NCBI GenBank assembly: GCA_902554335.1
Contig: CACDOD010000001.1
Span: 39,596 to 103,595, forward strand
Direction of reading: 5' to 3'
From: an uncultured Pelagibacteraceae bacterium
Lineage (GTDB): Bacteria > Pseudomonadota > Alphaproteobacteria > Pelagibacterales > Pelagibacteraceae
Length of the DNA stretch: 64,000 bases
The notes under the pieces are model-generated. The model was not told the DNA's origin and searched no databases. It saw only the letters and a program-made list of their open reading frames with translations. The translations under genes and the position numbers were made by a program. Within the stretch, counting starts at the first letter, position 1; the number at the start of each line of letters is the position of its first letter. Positions 50,971-59,098 of the stretch are shown here, one piece after another.

Positions 50971-52235
50971 TTAAGATTTAAAATTTCTCCAACCATATAT
51001 AGTGAACCTGTAAATAGACATATAGAGTCTTGATGTTTAGAGTTTATTTTAATTGCCTCTTGAATGGATGAACATAAATTTATATCTATTTTTAAATTAT
51101 TTAATTTATCTTTAAATTCTTCCTTTGAAATTGATCCTTGTTGATTTGGTATATCAATTAAAGTTATTGATTTTACCACATCTTTGAAATTCTTCATAAA
51201 TTCATAATGTTCTTTATCTTTCATCATTCCACATATTAAATGAACATCTTGATTTTGTTGTTTAATCCAACTTGAAATACACATACTTGAGCTTTCATTG
51301 TGACCACCGTCTATAATTAATCTATTATAACCAGAAATTTCCTTTAATTTACCAGAGGTCAATTCCTGCAGTCGCCCTTTCAATTCAATTTTAGTTATAC
51401 CTTTTTTGATATGTTCATCTTTAATATTAAATATCTTTCTCGAAGCTGCTATTGATGTGCTCACATTATAAAGTTGGTGGTCTCCTAATAGATTTGGTTC
51501 AGGTAGTATTATTTCCCCTATTTCATCTTGATAATGAACGAAACTGTTTTCTTGCCTTGAAATATTAAAATGTTTCCCATAAAAATATTTATTAGATTTA
51601 TTATTTATAAGAGCTTTTTCAATTTTACCTCTTATTTCCTCGTTGATCTGTCTATTAATAAAGATATTTGAATTAAGTAATTTAGATGTTTTTTCAAATA
51701 TAATTCCATCTATAGTTTTATTTGCTAGCCATTGCAAATGATCCTTATGTATCACTCCGATCATACTCATAAGGTTATCTTTAAAGACATTTGTGCTATC
51801 AAATTGAAAAAAAAGGCCTGCCTCTATAATATTTATATTATACCTAAAATTTTCTGCGTATTTTAAAAATGCACAAGTTAAAATCTCGAAAAGACTTGCA
51901 TTATCTTCTCCTAGTACTTTTTCGACATCATTTAATAGCTCAACAAGTTCATCCTCTTTGATTTGTCCATCATTAAAAATAAATCTTTCAGAAAAAGATT
52001 GAAGATGAGGCGAGGTATATAAATTACATTTATAACCTGCAGAGTTTAAAATGGATTTTAGGCTATAAGCCATACTTGCTTTAGAATTTGTGCCAACAAT
52101 ATTTACTACATTATTAAGTTTATCTTGAGGATTGCCTAATTTTTTTAAAAGTTTAAATGTTCTATTTAATGTAAGGTCAATCTTTTTTTTATGATGCTTC
52201 TCTAGCTTCGATATCAGTTTCTGAAGTTTGTTCAT
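50967..52235 (-). CDS. folC: Bifunctional folylpolyglutamate/dihydrofolate synthase, altered P-loop
   Basis: 422 aa, Mur-ligase fold. Start LEKHHKKKIDLTLNRTFKLLKKLG is typical; later HKDHLQWL, LPEPNLLGDHQLYN, IDGGHNESS and GMMKDKEHYEF match the family. The ATP loop reads GTNSKAS (48-54) instead of GTNGKGS. Last gene of the long minus-strand operon; it overlaps accD by 47 bases, and the first ATG is kept because the conserved N-terminal region begins at once. The accD-folC order is common. Confidence 0.88.
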   Translation of the reverse strand: MNKLQKLISKLEKHHKKKIDLTLNRTFKLLKKLGNPQDKLNNVVNIVGTNSKASMAYSLKSILNSAGYKCNLYTSPHLQSFSERFIFNDGQIKEDELVELLNDVEKVLGEDNASLFEILTCAFLKYAENFRYNINIIEAGLFFQFDSTNVFKDNLMSMIGVIHKDHLQWLANKTIDGIIFEKTSKLLNSNIFINRQINEEIRGKIEKALINNKSNKYFYGKHFNISRQENSFVHYQDEIGEIILPEPNLLGDHQLYNVSTSIAASRKIFNIKDEHIKKGITKIELKGRLQELTSGKLKEISGYNRLIIDGGHNESSSMCISSWIKQQNQDVHLICGMMKDKEHYEFMKNFKDVVKSITLIDIPNQQGSISKEEFKDKLNNLKIDINLCSSIQEAIKINSKHQDSICLFTGSLYMVGEILNLN

Positions 52236-53121
52236 TATTTTCTGAATTTACTCCAGAATATTTGTTTAGCAATATTGATAATAATGAAGAGATTTCTATA
52301 GAAAGTTTTTTTCTTTCAACAATACGGTCTACAAATCCGTGTTTTAATAAGAATTCAGCGGTTTGAAAATCAGGAGGTAATTCCTCTTTTACTGTTGCTT
52401 GCACAACTCTTCTTCCAGCAAATGCTATTAAAGCTCCAGGCTCAGAAAATTGTATATCTCCAAGCATAGCAAAACTTGCTGTTATTCCACCAGCAGTTGG
52501 GTCTGTAAAACAAACTAAATACGGCAATTTATTTTTTTTTAATTCATTTATAGCCAGTGTAGTTTTAGTCATTCCAGCAAGAGCAATTGGACTTTCAAAC
52601 ATTCTCTGCCCACCTCCACATGGAAAAAAAACAAAAGGTGTTTTATTGTCGATTGCATGCTGCACTGCATAAATTATAGCCTCCGTTTCTGCTGCACCAC
52701 TAGATCCTCCAATAAAATCAAAATTAGTAGCACCAGCTGTTAATTTTATTCCATTCAAATTTCCCTTAACAACTATTACAGCACAGTCTTGTTTAGTTTT
52801 TTTACGTGCATCTTTAAGTCTGTTTATATAAGATTTTGTATCTTTCCATTCTAGTGGATCATCCATGGGTATCGGAGTTTTTAATATTTCATAATTATTT
52901 TTTCCAAAAATTATATCAAATCTTTTGATTGGGCTTATTCTATGGTGTTTGTTACAATGAGGACAAACAAACAAATTTTCCTCTAGCTCTGTTTTTAATA
53001 TTGGACCTTTACAACAACTTGTCCAAGCACTTGATTCTCTTTCTAATTTAGTAGGAAATTTTTTATCAATATTTTTTTTTATGCTTTCACCTAGTTTTTT
53101 TATTTTATTTATCCAATTCAT
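52189..53121 (-). CDS. accD: Acetyl-CoA carboxylase carboxyltransferase subunit beta
   Basis: 310 aa, transfers CO2 from biotin to acetyl-CoA with AccA. Crotonase-like core: TAGATNFDFIGGSSGAAETE, FFPCGGGQRMFE and PTAGGITASFAMLGD. The N-terminal zinc ribbon is altered: C37, C53 and C56 are in register with E. coli, but the first ligand position is T34, with a neighbouring C36. Overlaps trpA (ATGA) and folC (47 bases). Confidence 0.94.
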   Translation of the reverse strand: MNWINKIKKLGESIKKNIDKKFPTKLERESSAWTSCCKGPILKTELEENLFVCPHCNKHHRISPIKRFDIIFGKNNYEILKTPIPMDDPLEWKDTKSYINRLKDARKKTKQDCAVIVVKGNLNGIKLTAGATNFDFIGGSSGAAETEAIIYAVQHAIDNKTPFVFFPCGGGQRMFESPIALAGMTKTTLAINELKKNKLPYLVCFTDPTAGGITASFAMLGDIQFSEPGALIAFAGRRVVQATVKEELPPDFQTAEFLLKHGFVDRIVERKKLSIEISSLLSILLNKYSGVNSENNEQTSETDIEAREAS

Positions 53122-53918
53122 GAAATTAAATTTTTTAATTCTATCACAGATTTACTCACATTTGTGACAGGATTTTGTCTTTTTGCGATACTTTTCGTAA
53201 TTTCCTTACAAATTGCACTTCCAACAACTAAACCATCAGCCAATTTCAATTTTTTGATAGTTTTTTTAGTTATACCGAAACCAATTACACAATTTTTTTT
53301 TTTATTTATTTGTTTTATTTTTTTATAATTGGCTAATATTTTCTTTGAAGAAACCTTCAATTTACCTCCAGTTGTAGATAGCATTGAGATATAATATATC
53401 ATTTCATGTGAGTCTCTTATAATTTGTCTGGCTCTTTTGTGAGGAGTTGTTGGAGAAATAAGCTGAACGAAACAAATATTTTTCTTCTTACACTTTTTTG
53501 AAAATTTTTTATTTTCAGGCCAAGGCAAGTCCACTACTATTAAACCATCAACCTTTGATTTTTTGCACTCAATCAAAAATTTATTTTCACCTAACTGGTA
53601 AATCATATTATAGTATCCCATTAGGATTATTGGCTTAGAGGATTTAGTTCTTTTATACTCTCTTACGATTTTAAATACGTCATTTATTTTAATACCTTTT
53701 TTAATTGCTCTGTATGCACTAGTTTGAATTTGGCCACCATCTGCAATTGGAGTATTGTGTGGAAATCCAAGTTCACAAATATCAGCTGAGCTAGATAAAG
53801 CCTCTAAAATTTTTTGAGATATCTTTTTTGTACTATCTCCTGCAACAGTATATGTTAATAAAGCTGGTCTATTTTGTTTTTTAGTATTTTTAAAGGCTAA
53901 ACTAATTAAACTTGTCAT
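53118..53918 (-). CDS. trpA: Tryptophan synthase alpha chain, divergent
   Basis: 266-aa TIM barrel cleaving indole-glycerol phosphate. Catalytic E49 (ICELGFP) and D60 (PIADGG) are kept at the Salmonella numbering. Loop 2 reads PHNTP where most TrpA have PFSDP, and the loop 6 region reads SMLSTTGGK instead of the usual SVTGVTG. LMGYYNMIY and VDGLIVVDLPWPE are family-like. Overlaps trpB by 17 bases and accD by four. Confidence 0.9.
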   Translation of the reverse strand: MTSLISLAFKNTKKQNRPALLTYTVAGDSTKKISQKILEALSSSADICELGFPHNTPIADGGQIQTSAYRAIKKGIKINDVFKIVREYKRTKSSKPIILMGYYNMIYQLGENKFLIECKKSKVDGLIVVDLPWPENKKFSKKCKKKNICFVQLISPTTPHKRARQIIRDSHEMIYYISMLSTTGGKLKVSSKKILANYKKIKQINKKKNCVIGFGITKKTIKKLKLADGLVVGSAICKEITKSIAKRQNPVTNVSKSVIELKNLIS

Positions 53919-55146
53919 ATTTTTTACCTAGTTTTGAAATTAAAATATTTTTATCTTTATGAGCATCACCACAACTATTAACAACAATAATAGTATTTTT
54001 GCTTAATTCTTTTGCATCTTTTATTGCGACTGAAAATGCATGGCTTGGTTCAAGAGAAGGTTTTAAGTTTTCAAATTTTGTAACAAGTTTATAAGCATTT
54101 AAGGCATCCTCATCACTAGCAGCAGTGTACCTTGCCCTTTTAATATCTTTTAAAAAACAGTGAAGAGGTGAAACTCCCGGATAATCTAAGCCAGCTGAAA
54201 TGGAGTCGGTTTCCTCAATTTGTCCCTCTATGTTTTGATTAACATATTGTGCTGCACCATGTAAAATTCCTAATTTCGATCCATAAGTAAGTGGAGCTGC
54301 GTGTTTTTTACCAGCTTTGGGCCCACCAGCCTCAACCCCAATAAATTCAACTTGTTTTTTATTATAGTCCATAAACTCACTCCAAAAACCATAACTTGAT
54401 GATCCACCTCCAACACAATTATATAGTTTTAACTTTTTTGGAATAGATCCAAACTCTTCATTTATTTGATGCTTTAATTCTCTTGATATTTGACTAGTGC
54501 TCCAACCACAAATTTTAACAAAAATATTTGGTCCTACTGTAGAACCAACACACATTGCCGTTGTGTCACAATTTGCTACCCAAAATCTCATACATTCAGA
54601 TACAGCATCAACAAGGGTTTGACTTCCAGTATAAACAGGAACTACTTCTGCGCCATTTCTTTTCATAGCTTTAACATTTGGTTGTTGTCTTTTAATATCT
54701 TTTGCTCCCATAAAAATTTTACACTTCAGACCAAATTTTTTTGCAGCCATGCTTAACATTTTTCCTGCATAACCAGCACCTGTATCTCCAATTATAAATT
54801 TTTTTCCTGCTTTTTTAGCCAAGAGGCAATGTACTGTTGCATTATAGATTTTATGTGCACCGCCGTTAGCATCTGAGACTACCTTTGCCCATATTTGAGC
54901 ACCACCAATATGATTTGTCAGATTTCTTAAATAAATAAACCTTGTTGGTGAACCAATCCAATTTTCAAAGTAATTGTCTCTCTCTTGAATAAACTTTTTA
55001 TTATTTCTCATTTTATTAAAAAGTATTTCCAGCTCTTCTATTGGTTTTTTTAAAGTCTCTGGTACAAAGTTTCCTCCAAATTTATTACCCCACATACCGA
55101 GGTTATTATGCTGGTCTATCAAAGCTATTTTTTTTTTTAGTTTCAT
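53902..55146 (-). CDS. trpB: Tryptophan synthase beta chain, divergent
   Basis: 414-aa PLP enzyme. PLP lysine K99 in GAHKIYN and the phosphate site CVGGGSSSYG are present, as are ISAGLDYPGV and LEPSHAFS. The catalytic Glu of AETGAGQHG (E109 in Salmonella) is replaced: the segment reads GDTGAGYAG with D121. The HPYP segment after GTAAGP is replaced by GSTVGPNIFV, and the late NLSGRGDKD is NSCGDAHKD with Cys392 at the serine site. Position between trpF and trpA supports TrpB, but activity may differ. Confidence 0.85.
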   Translation of the reverse strand: MKLKKKIALIDQHNNLGMWGNKFGGNFVPETLKKPIEELEILFNKMRNNKKFIQERDNYFENWIGSPTRFIYLRNLTNHIGGAQIWAKVVSDANGGAHKIYNATVHCLLAKKAGKKFIIGDTGAGYAGKMLSMAAKKFGLKCKIFMGAKDIKRQQPNVKAMKRNGAEVVPVYTGSQTLVDAVSECMRFWVANCDTTAMCVGSTVGPNIFVKICGWSTSQISRELKHQINEEFGSIPKKLKLYNCVGGGSSSYGFWSEFMDYNKKQVEFIGVEAGGPKAGKKHAAPLTYGSKLGILHGAAQYVNQNIEGQIEETDSISAGLDYPGVSPLHCFLKDIKRARYTAASDEDALNAYKLVTKFENLKPSLEPSHAFSVAIKDAKELSKNTIIVVNSCGDAHKDKNILISKLGKKYDKFN

Positions 55147-55760
55147 TTTATCTTTGTATTTTTTAAAAAATAATCTATTTTTTTCAAATCTTTTTTTCCT
55201 TTAACGTTTTCTAGTGATCCACTTAAATCTATAAAATAATCAGTATTATTTAAATTTGGAATATTATCAAATTTTATATTACCAGCTATCATCAATTGAA
55301 TATCATTTGGAATTTTATTTAAATATTTATGATTAAAACCTATAGATTTTTCATATCCCTTACCATCAAATAAAATTATATCAGAAATATCTTTATACAA
55401 TTTATATCTTTTAATATCTTTTTCTTGCTCAACAGTTAATGCGGTAATTATTTTTTTATTATATTTTTTTTTAATTACTTTTGTTCTTTTTGGATCAACA
55501 TTATAAAGTTGATAATAATCAAACTTTAAATCTTTAATTTTTTCTAATATTTTATCGTCTGGATCGACCAATACTGAAACAAAATTAATTTTACCATCAT
55601 TTAGGTTGGTTAATTTTCTTAATGTATTAAAGTCAACATACCTTTTTGATTTTTTATAATTTGTTATGAAACCTATAAATTTTGATGGATATGGGTGATT
55701 TATAATGAACTCTAAAGTTTTCTTGTCTGAAACGCCACAAATCTTTGAACCTTTAATCAT
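55143..55760 (-). CDS. trpF: Phosphoribosylanthranilate isomerase
   Basis: 205 aa. General base Cys8 in KICGVS and general acid Asp132 in ILFDGKG are present; DYYQLYN replaces the usual D..QLHG; phosphate-site segments MIAGNIK and IDLSGSLEN are near the end. Isomerises PRA in tryptophan synthesis. Overlaps pyrF by eight bases and trpB by four. Diverged but catalytic residues kept. Confidence 0.87.
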   Translation of the reverse strand: MIKGSKICGVSDKKTLEFIINHPYPSKFIGFITNYKKSKRYVDFNTLRKLTNLNDGKINFVSVLVDPDDKILEKIKDLKFDYYQLYNVDPKRTKVIKKKYNKKIITALTVEQEKDIKRYKLYKDISDIILFDGKGYEKSIGFNHKYLNKIPNDIQLMIAGNIKFDNIPNLNNTDYFIDLSGSLENVKGKKDLKKIDYFLKNTKIK

Positions 55761-56430
55761 TATTCAAATGATAAATCAAATTTTGAACATTTTTTTTTAT
55801 ATTACCTTTAGTTATTGCTCTTCCAACAACTATCCAATCACTTCCATTTTTAAAAGCTTCTTTAGGTGTTAAAATTCTCTTTTGATCATTTTTTTTCATA
55901 TCCAAACTAATTCCTGGAGTAATAATTTCTTTTTTAAAAACTTTTTTAACTATTTTAACTTCATGTGCACTGCATACAATTGCGTCTAATTTTGCTTTTT
56001 TAGCTAATTTAGCTTGATGAAAAACAAGATTTTTAACTTTTTTATCAAATCCAATAATTTTTAAATCCTTATTATCAAGTGAGGTTAGCAAAGAAACACC
56101 AATTAATTTCGTTTTTCCTGCAACTTTTTTTGCAGCTCGAAGAGCTTGTAAGCCTGAACTTAAATGAATAGTTAGATAATTAAATTTTAAATCTTTGATT
56201 GCTTTAATTGCTGAAGCACATGTATTTGGAATATCAGCAATTTTATAATCGCCAAAAATTATTTGTTTCTTTAAACTATATATAAAACTTCTTCCTTTTT
56301 TAGAATTTAAAAACTCCAACCCAAATTTATATCCAATTTTAAGTTTTGAGGTTTTAGTTTCACTAATGATTTTTTTTACTTTTCTAATATTAGTGGTATC
56401 ACAAGCTACAAAAATTTTATATTTTCTCAT
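55753..56430 (-). CDS. pyrF: Orotidine 5'-phosphate decarboxylase
   Basis: 225-aa TIM barrel, last step of UMP synthesis. Catalytic set: D11 in VACDT, K31 (KIGYKFGLEF), and the D-x-K-x-x-D array GDYKIADIPNT (D61, K63, D66); phosphate-binding WIVVGRAITK at the end. Overlaps ihfB by 14 bases and trpF by eight. pyrF next to trpF is seen in several alphaproteobacteria. Confidence 0.94.
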   Translation of the reverse strand: MRKYKIFVACDTTNIRKVKKIISETKTSKLKIGYKFGLEFLNSKKGRSFIYSLKKQIIFGDYKIADIPNTCASAIKAIKDLKFNYLTIHLSSGLQALRAAKKVAGKTKLIGVSLLTSLDNKDLKIIGFDKKVKNLVFHQAKLAKKAKLDAIVCSAHEVKIVKKVFKKEIITPGISLDMKKNDQKRILTPKEAFKNGSDWIVVGRAITKGNIKKNVQNLIYHLNND

Positions 56431-56707
56431 TCAATTTTTTTTTCCATTCTTTCGAGGATTTAAAAATTATGCTTCTCTTTTCTGGAACTTCTATTTTTTC
56501 TAAAGTCTTTGGATTTAATGATATCCTTTTCTTTTGAATTTTTGTCTCTAAAGTCATTAAATCTCTAAGTTCCACTCTCTCTTTATTTGACAATGCTTTT
56601 GTAATCTCAAACAAAATAATATCTAAAAATTTTGTGAGATCTTTTTTTAAAAGGTTTGGGAAGTTTTTTTGAGTTTTGTTAATAATTTCTGACTTTGTGA
56701 CAGGCAA
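56417..56707 (-). CDS. ihfB: Integration host factor beta subunit (HU/IHF family)
   Basis: 96 aa, DNA-bending protein. N-terminal helices (VTKSEIINKTQKNFPNLLKKD), VELRDLMTLETK, then the arm with the intercalating proline in ISLNPKTLEKIEVPEKRS and SIIFKSSKEWKKKLN. The arm is diverged from the GRNPKTGE consensus. Position directly after rpsA (seven bases) is the standard IHF-beta location. Confidence 0.87.
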   Translation of the reverse strand: MPVTKSEIINKTQKNFPNLLKKDLTKFLDIILFEITKALSNKERVELRDLMTLETKIQKKRISLNPKTLEKIEVPEKRSIIFKSSKEWKKKLNEKI

Positions 56708-56714
56708 TTTTAAT

Positions 56715-58442
56715 TTATTTATCTTCTTTAGTTTTTTTACCTAATTTTTCAGATAGTGAGCTAAAAGGAAGGTTTTTACCACTTAAAGGACTTGAGAACT
56801 TAGAAACCGCCTCTTTATTTTGCATTTCTTCTAAAAGTTTAATACTAAGTGAAATCTTCTTTTTTTCAAAATTAAGTTCCGATATAGCCGCATCTATTCT
56901 ATCTCCAGTTACAAATCTATTTGATCTTGCATCTTCAGAATTTATTGCAATTGCATTTTTCTTTATTAATAATTCTAAATCACTTCCTTCAGGGGATACC
57001 AATATTCCTTTTGCGCTTGTTGATTTTACTTTAACTGTTAAAATATCGTTTAATTTTTTGTCTTTAAAGATATCAAATGGATCTGCAGATAGTTGTTTTA
57101 TTCCAAATTTTATTTTTTGGTCAGTTGGTTTGATTTCTAACAATTTAACTTTTACTTTGTCCCCTTTTTGGTATTTTTTTATTTCGTCGTCTGGTTTTGA
57201 TGTGTACGAAAGGTCATTTGCATGCATAAAACCATCAATATCAAATTCTTCAACATTCAGATAAATCGAAAAATCCTTTATATTTGAAATTGTTGCCTCA
57301 AGCTCAGAGTCAACTTTATATTTTTTTGCAAAAGACTCATAAGGATTTTCCTTTGCAAGTTTGTGGGAAATTGCTACTCTTTTTTTCTCTTTATCAATTT
57401 CTGTAATGACACATTGAATTTCATCATTTACTTTAAAAAATTTACTTGGGGATACATTTTTTTTATTCCAGCTAATTTCACTTGAGTGGCACAAACATGT
57501 TAGTCCTGGTTGTAATTCACAGAAAGCACCATAGTCTACAACTTTTATTACTTTAGCTTTGTAGGTTTTTCCAACTTCAAAGTTTGCTATGTTTTCAAAT
57601 GGATCTGGTGTAAGCGCTTTAATCGAACACGAAATTTGCATTTTTTCTTTGTCAATTGAAATAATTTTTAAGTTATGTTTTTCTCCAATAGTAAATACTT
57701 CGTCTGGATGATTAATTCTCGAATAAGATATTTCTTGCAAGTGTACCAAAACGTCAATTTCATTATTTACTTCAAAGAAACATCCAAAAGAACTATAGCC
57801 TTTTACTACTGCATCTTTAATAACTTCACCAACACTGTATTTCTCTAAAATTTTTGCCTTATCTTCTTTTTTGACTGAGCTTATAACCTCTCTTCTTGAA
57901 ACACATGCGTTTCCTCTAAATTTGTCTAATTTTATAATCTTAAAATCTTGCTCAACACCAAACAAATGATCAAACGATTTAAGAGGTTTTGAATCAATTT
58001 GAGAACCTGGGCAAAACATTAATGATTTAGTGTCAGAGTGCTCTACAATAACTCCACCTTTACATTTAGAAATTATTTTTCCTTTAACATTTGTATTAGC
58101 TTCATATGCTTTTTCTAGTGTGTACCATCCTCTAATTTTTTGTGCTCTCGATGCAGAAACTATTACCTCACCATTTTTATCCTCAATCTTTTCTAGAAAA
58201 ACTTCTAGTTTGTCACCTTCTTTAATTTCTTTGGTATTATAAATTGCCTTCACCTCACTTATATCAATCATAGCTTCACTTTTCATTCCATTAATAAGAA
58301 GATAAACATGATTTTCAGTTATTTTACTTATAACTCCGTTCAAAAGTTTACCTTCTTCTATTTTTGTTTTTGAAAAATTATCTATTAAGAGTTTTTGGAA
58401 TTCCTTATTTTGAGAGTGAGAGATATCTTTGTAAACTTCCAT
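56715..58442 (-). CDS. rpsA: 30S ribosomal protein S1
   Basis: 575 aa, six S1 (OB) repeats in a row, for example GVISKITENHVYLLINGMKS, AKVIKVVDYGAFCELQPG and VKVKSTSAKGILVSPEG. Binds mRNA on the 30S platform, important where Shine-Dalgarno sites are weak, as seems so in this window. Start overlaps the cmk stop by one base; the aroA-cmk-rpsA-ihfB order is well conserved. Confidence 0.96.
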   Translation of the reverse strand: MEVYKDISHSQNKEFQKLLIDNFSKTKIEEGKLLNGVISKITENHVYLLINGMKSEAMIDISEVKAIYNTKEIKEGDKLEVFLEKIEDKNGEVIVSASRAQKIRGWYTLEKAYEANTNVKGKIISKCKGGVIVEHSDTKSLMFCPGSQIDSKPLKSFDHLFGVEQDFKIIKLDKFRGNACVSRREVISSVKKEDKAKILEKYSVGEVIKDAVVKGYSSFGCFFEVNNEIDVLVHLQEISYSRINHPDEVFTIGEKHNLKIISIDKEKMQISCSIKALTPDPFENIANFEVGKTYKAKVIKVVDYGAFCELQPGLTCLCHSSEISWNKKNVSPSKFFKVNDEIQCVITEIDKEKKRVAISHKLAKENPYESFAKKYKVDSELEATISNIKDFSIYLNVEEFDIDGFMHANDLSYTSKPDDEIKKYQKGDKVKVKLLEIKPTDQKIKFGIKQLSADPFDIFKDKKLNDILTVKVKSTSAKGILVSPEGSDLELLIKKNAIAINSEDARSNRFVTGDRIDAAISELNFEKKKISLSIKLLEEMQNKEAVSKFSSPLSGKNLPFSSLSEKLGKKTKEDK

Positions 58443-59098
58443 CAGTTATATAATTTCCTATCCATAATTGCTTTTATTTTTAAAAAGCATTGCTTTCTAC
58501 TAAGTTTCGTGGAGTTTATCAATATACTATCTTTTGTTTTTTTTAGCGGTCCGTATTTTCTAGTTCGATCAGATTTATCCCTATTTTTAAGGCTTTTAAG
58601 CACCTCATTAAAAGAAATCTTTTTATATTGTTTTTTGTATTCCTTAAATCTTCTTTTTGCCCGTGTGTTTATGTTTGCAGTTATAAAAAACTTAAACATT
58701 GCATCCTTTAAAATTATACTTGTTATGTCTCTTCCATCTAGAACAGAGCCAGAAAATTTTTTTGGAGGTGAGTAGGCCATACATACTTGAAAATGATGTA
58801 CAATTTTTCTAATTTTTCTATTCTTTGCAATAATTGATGCTGAAATTGCAACTCTATCAGATAATAGCTTTTTGTTTTGTAAATCTTTAATTTTTAATCG
58901 TTTTATTCTTTTCTTTATATTTTTATAATTAAATGTTTTTGGGTTATCTAACCGCATTTTTCCAATAAGACGGTAAATCCTTCCAGTATCTAGTTGAAGT
59001 AGATTGTATTCTTTTGCAATTAGCTTTGCTTGAGTGCCTGCACCTGCGGCTGCTGGCGAGTCTATAGCAACAGTAATTATTTTTTTTTTATTTTTCAT
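58442..59098 (-). CDS. cmk: Cytidylate kinase lacking the P-loop lysine
   Basis: 218 aa, phosphorylates CMP/dCMP. LDTGRIYRLIG, LDGRDITSIIL and FFITANINTRAKRR are family motifs. The Walker A loop reads DSPAAAGAGT (13-22): Ala20 stands where Cmk proteins have lysine (GPSGAGKGT in E. coli). The codons are clean and the frame intact, so this is not a visible frameshift. Coupled to aroA (four-base overlap) and rpsA (one base). Confidence 0.88.
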   Translation of the reverse strand: MKNKKKIITVAIDSPAAAGAGTQAKLIAKEYNLLQLDTGRIYRLIGKMRLDNPKTFNYKNIKKRIKRLKIKDLQNKKLLSDRVAISASIIAKNRKIRKIVHHFQVCMAYSPPKKFSGSVLDGRDITSIILKDAMFKFFITANINTRAKRRFKEYKKQYKKISFNEVLKSLKNRDKSDRTRKYGPLKKTKDSILINSTKLSRKQCFLKIKAIMDRKLYN

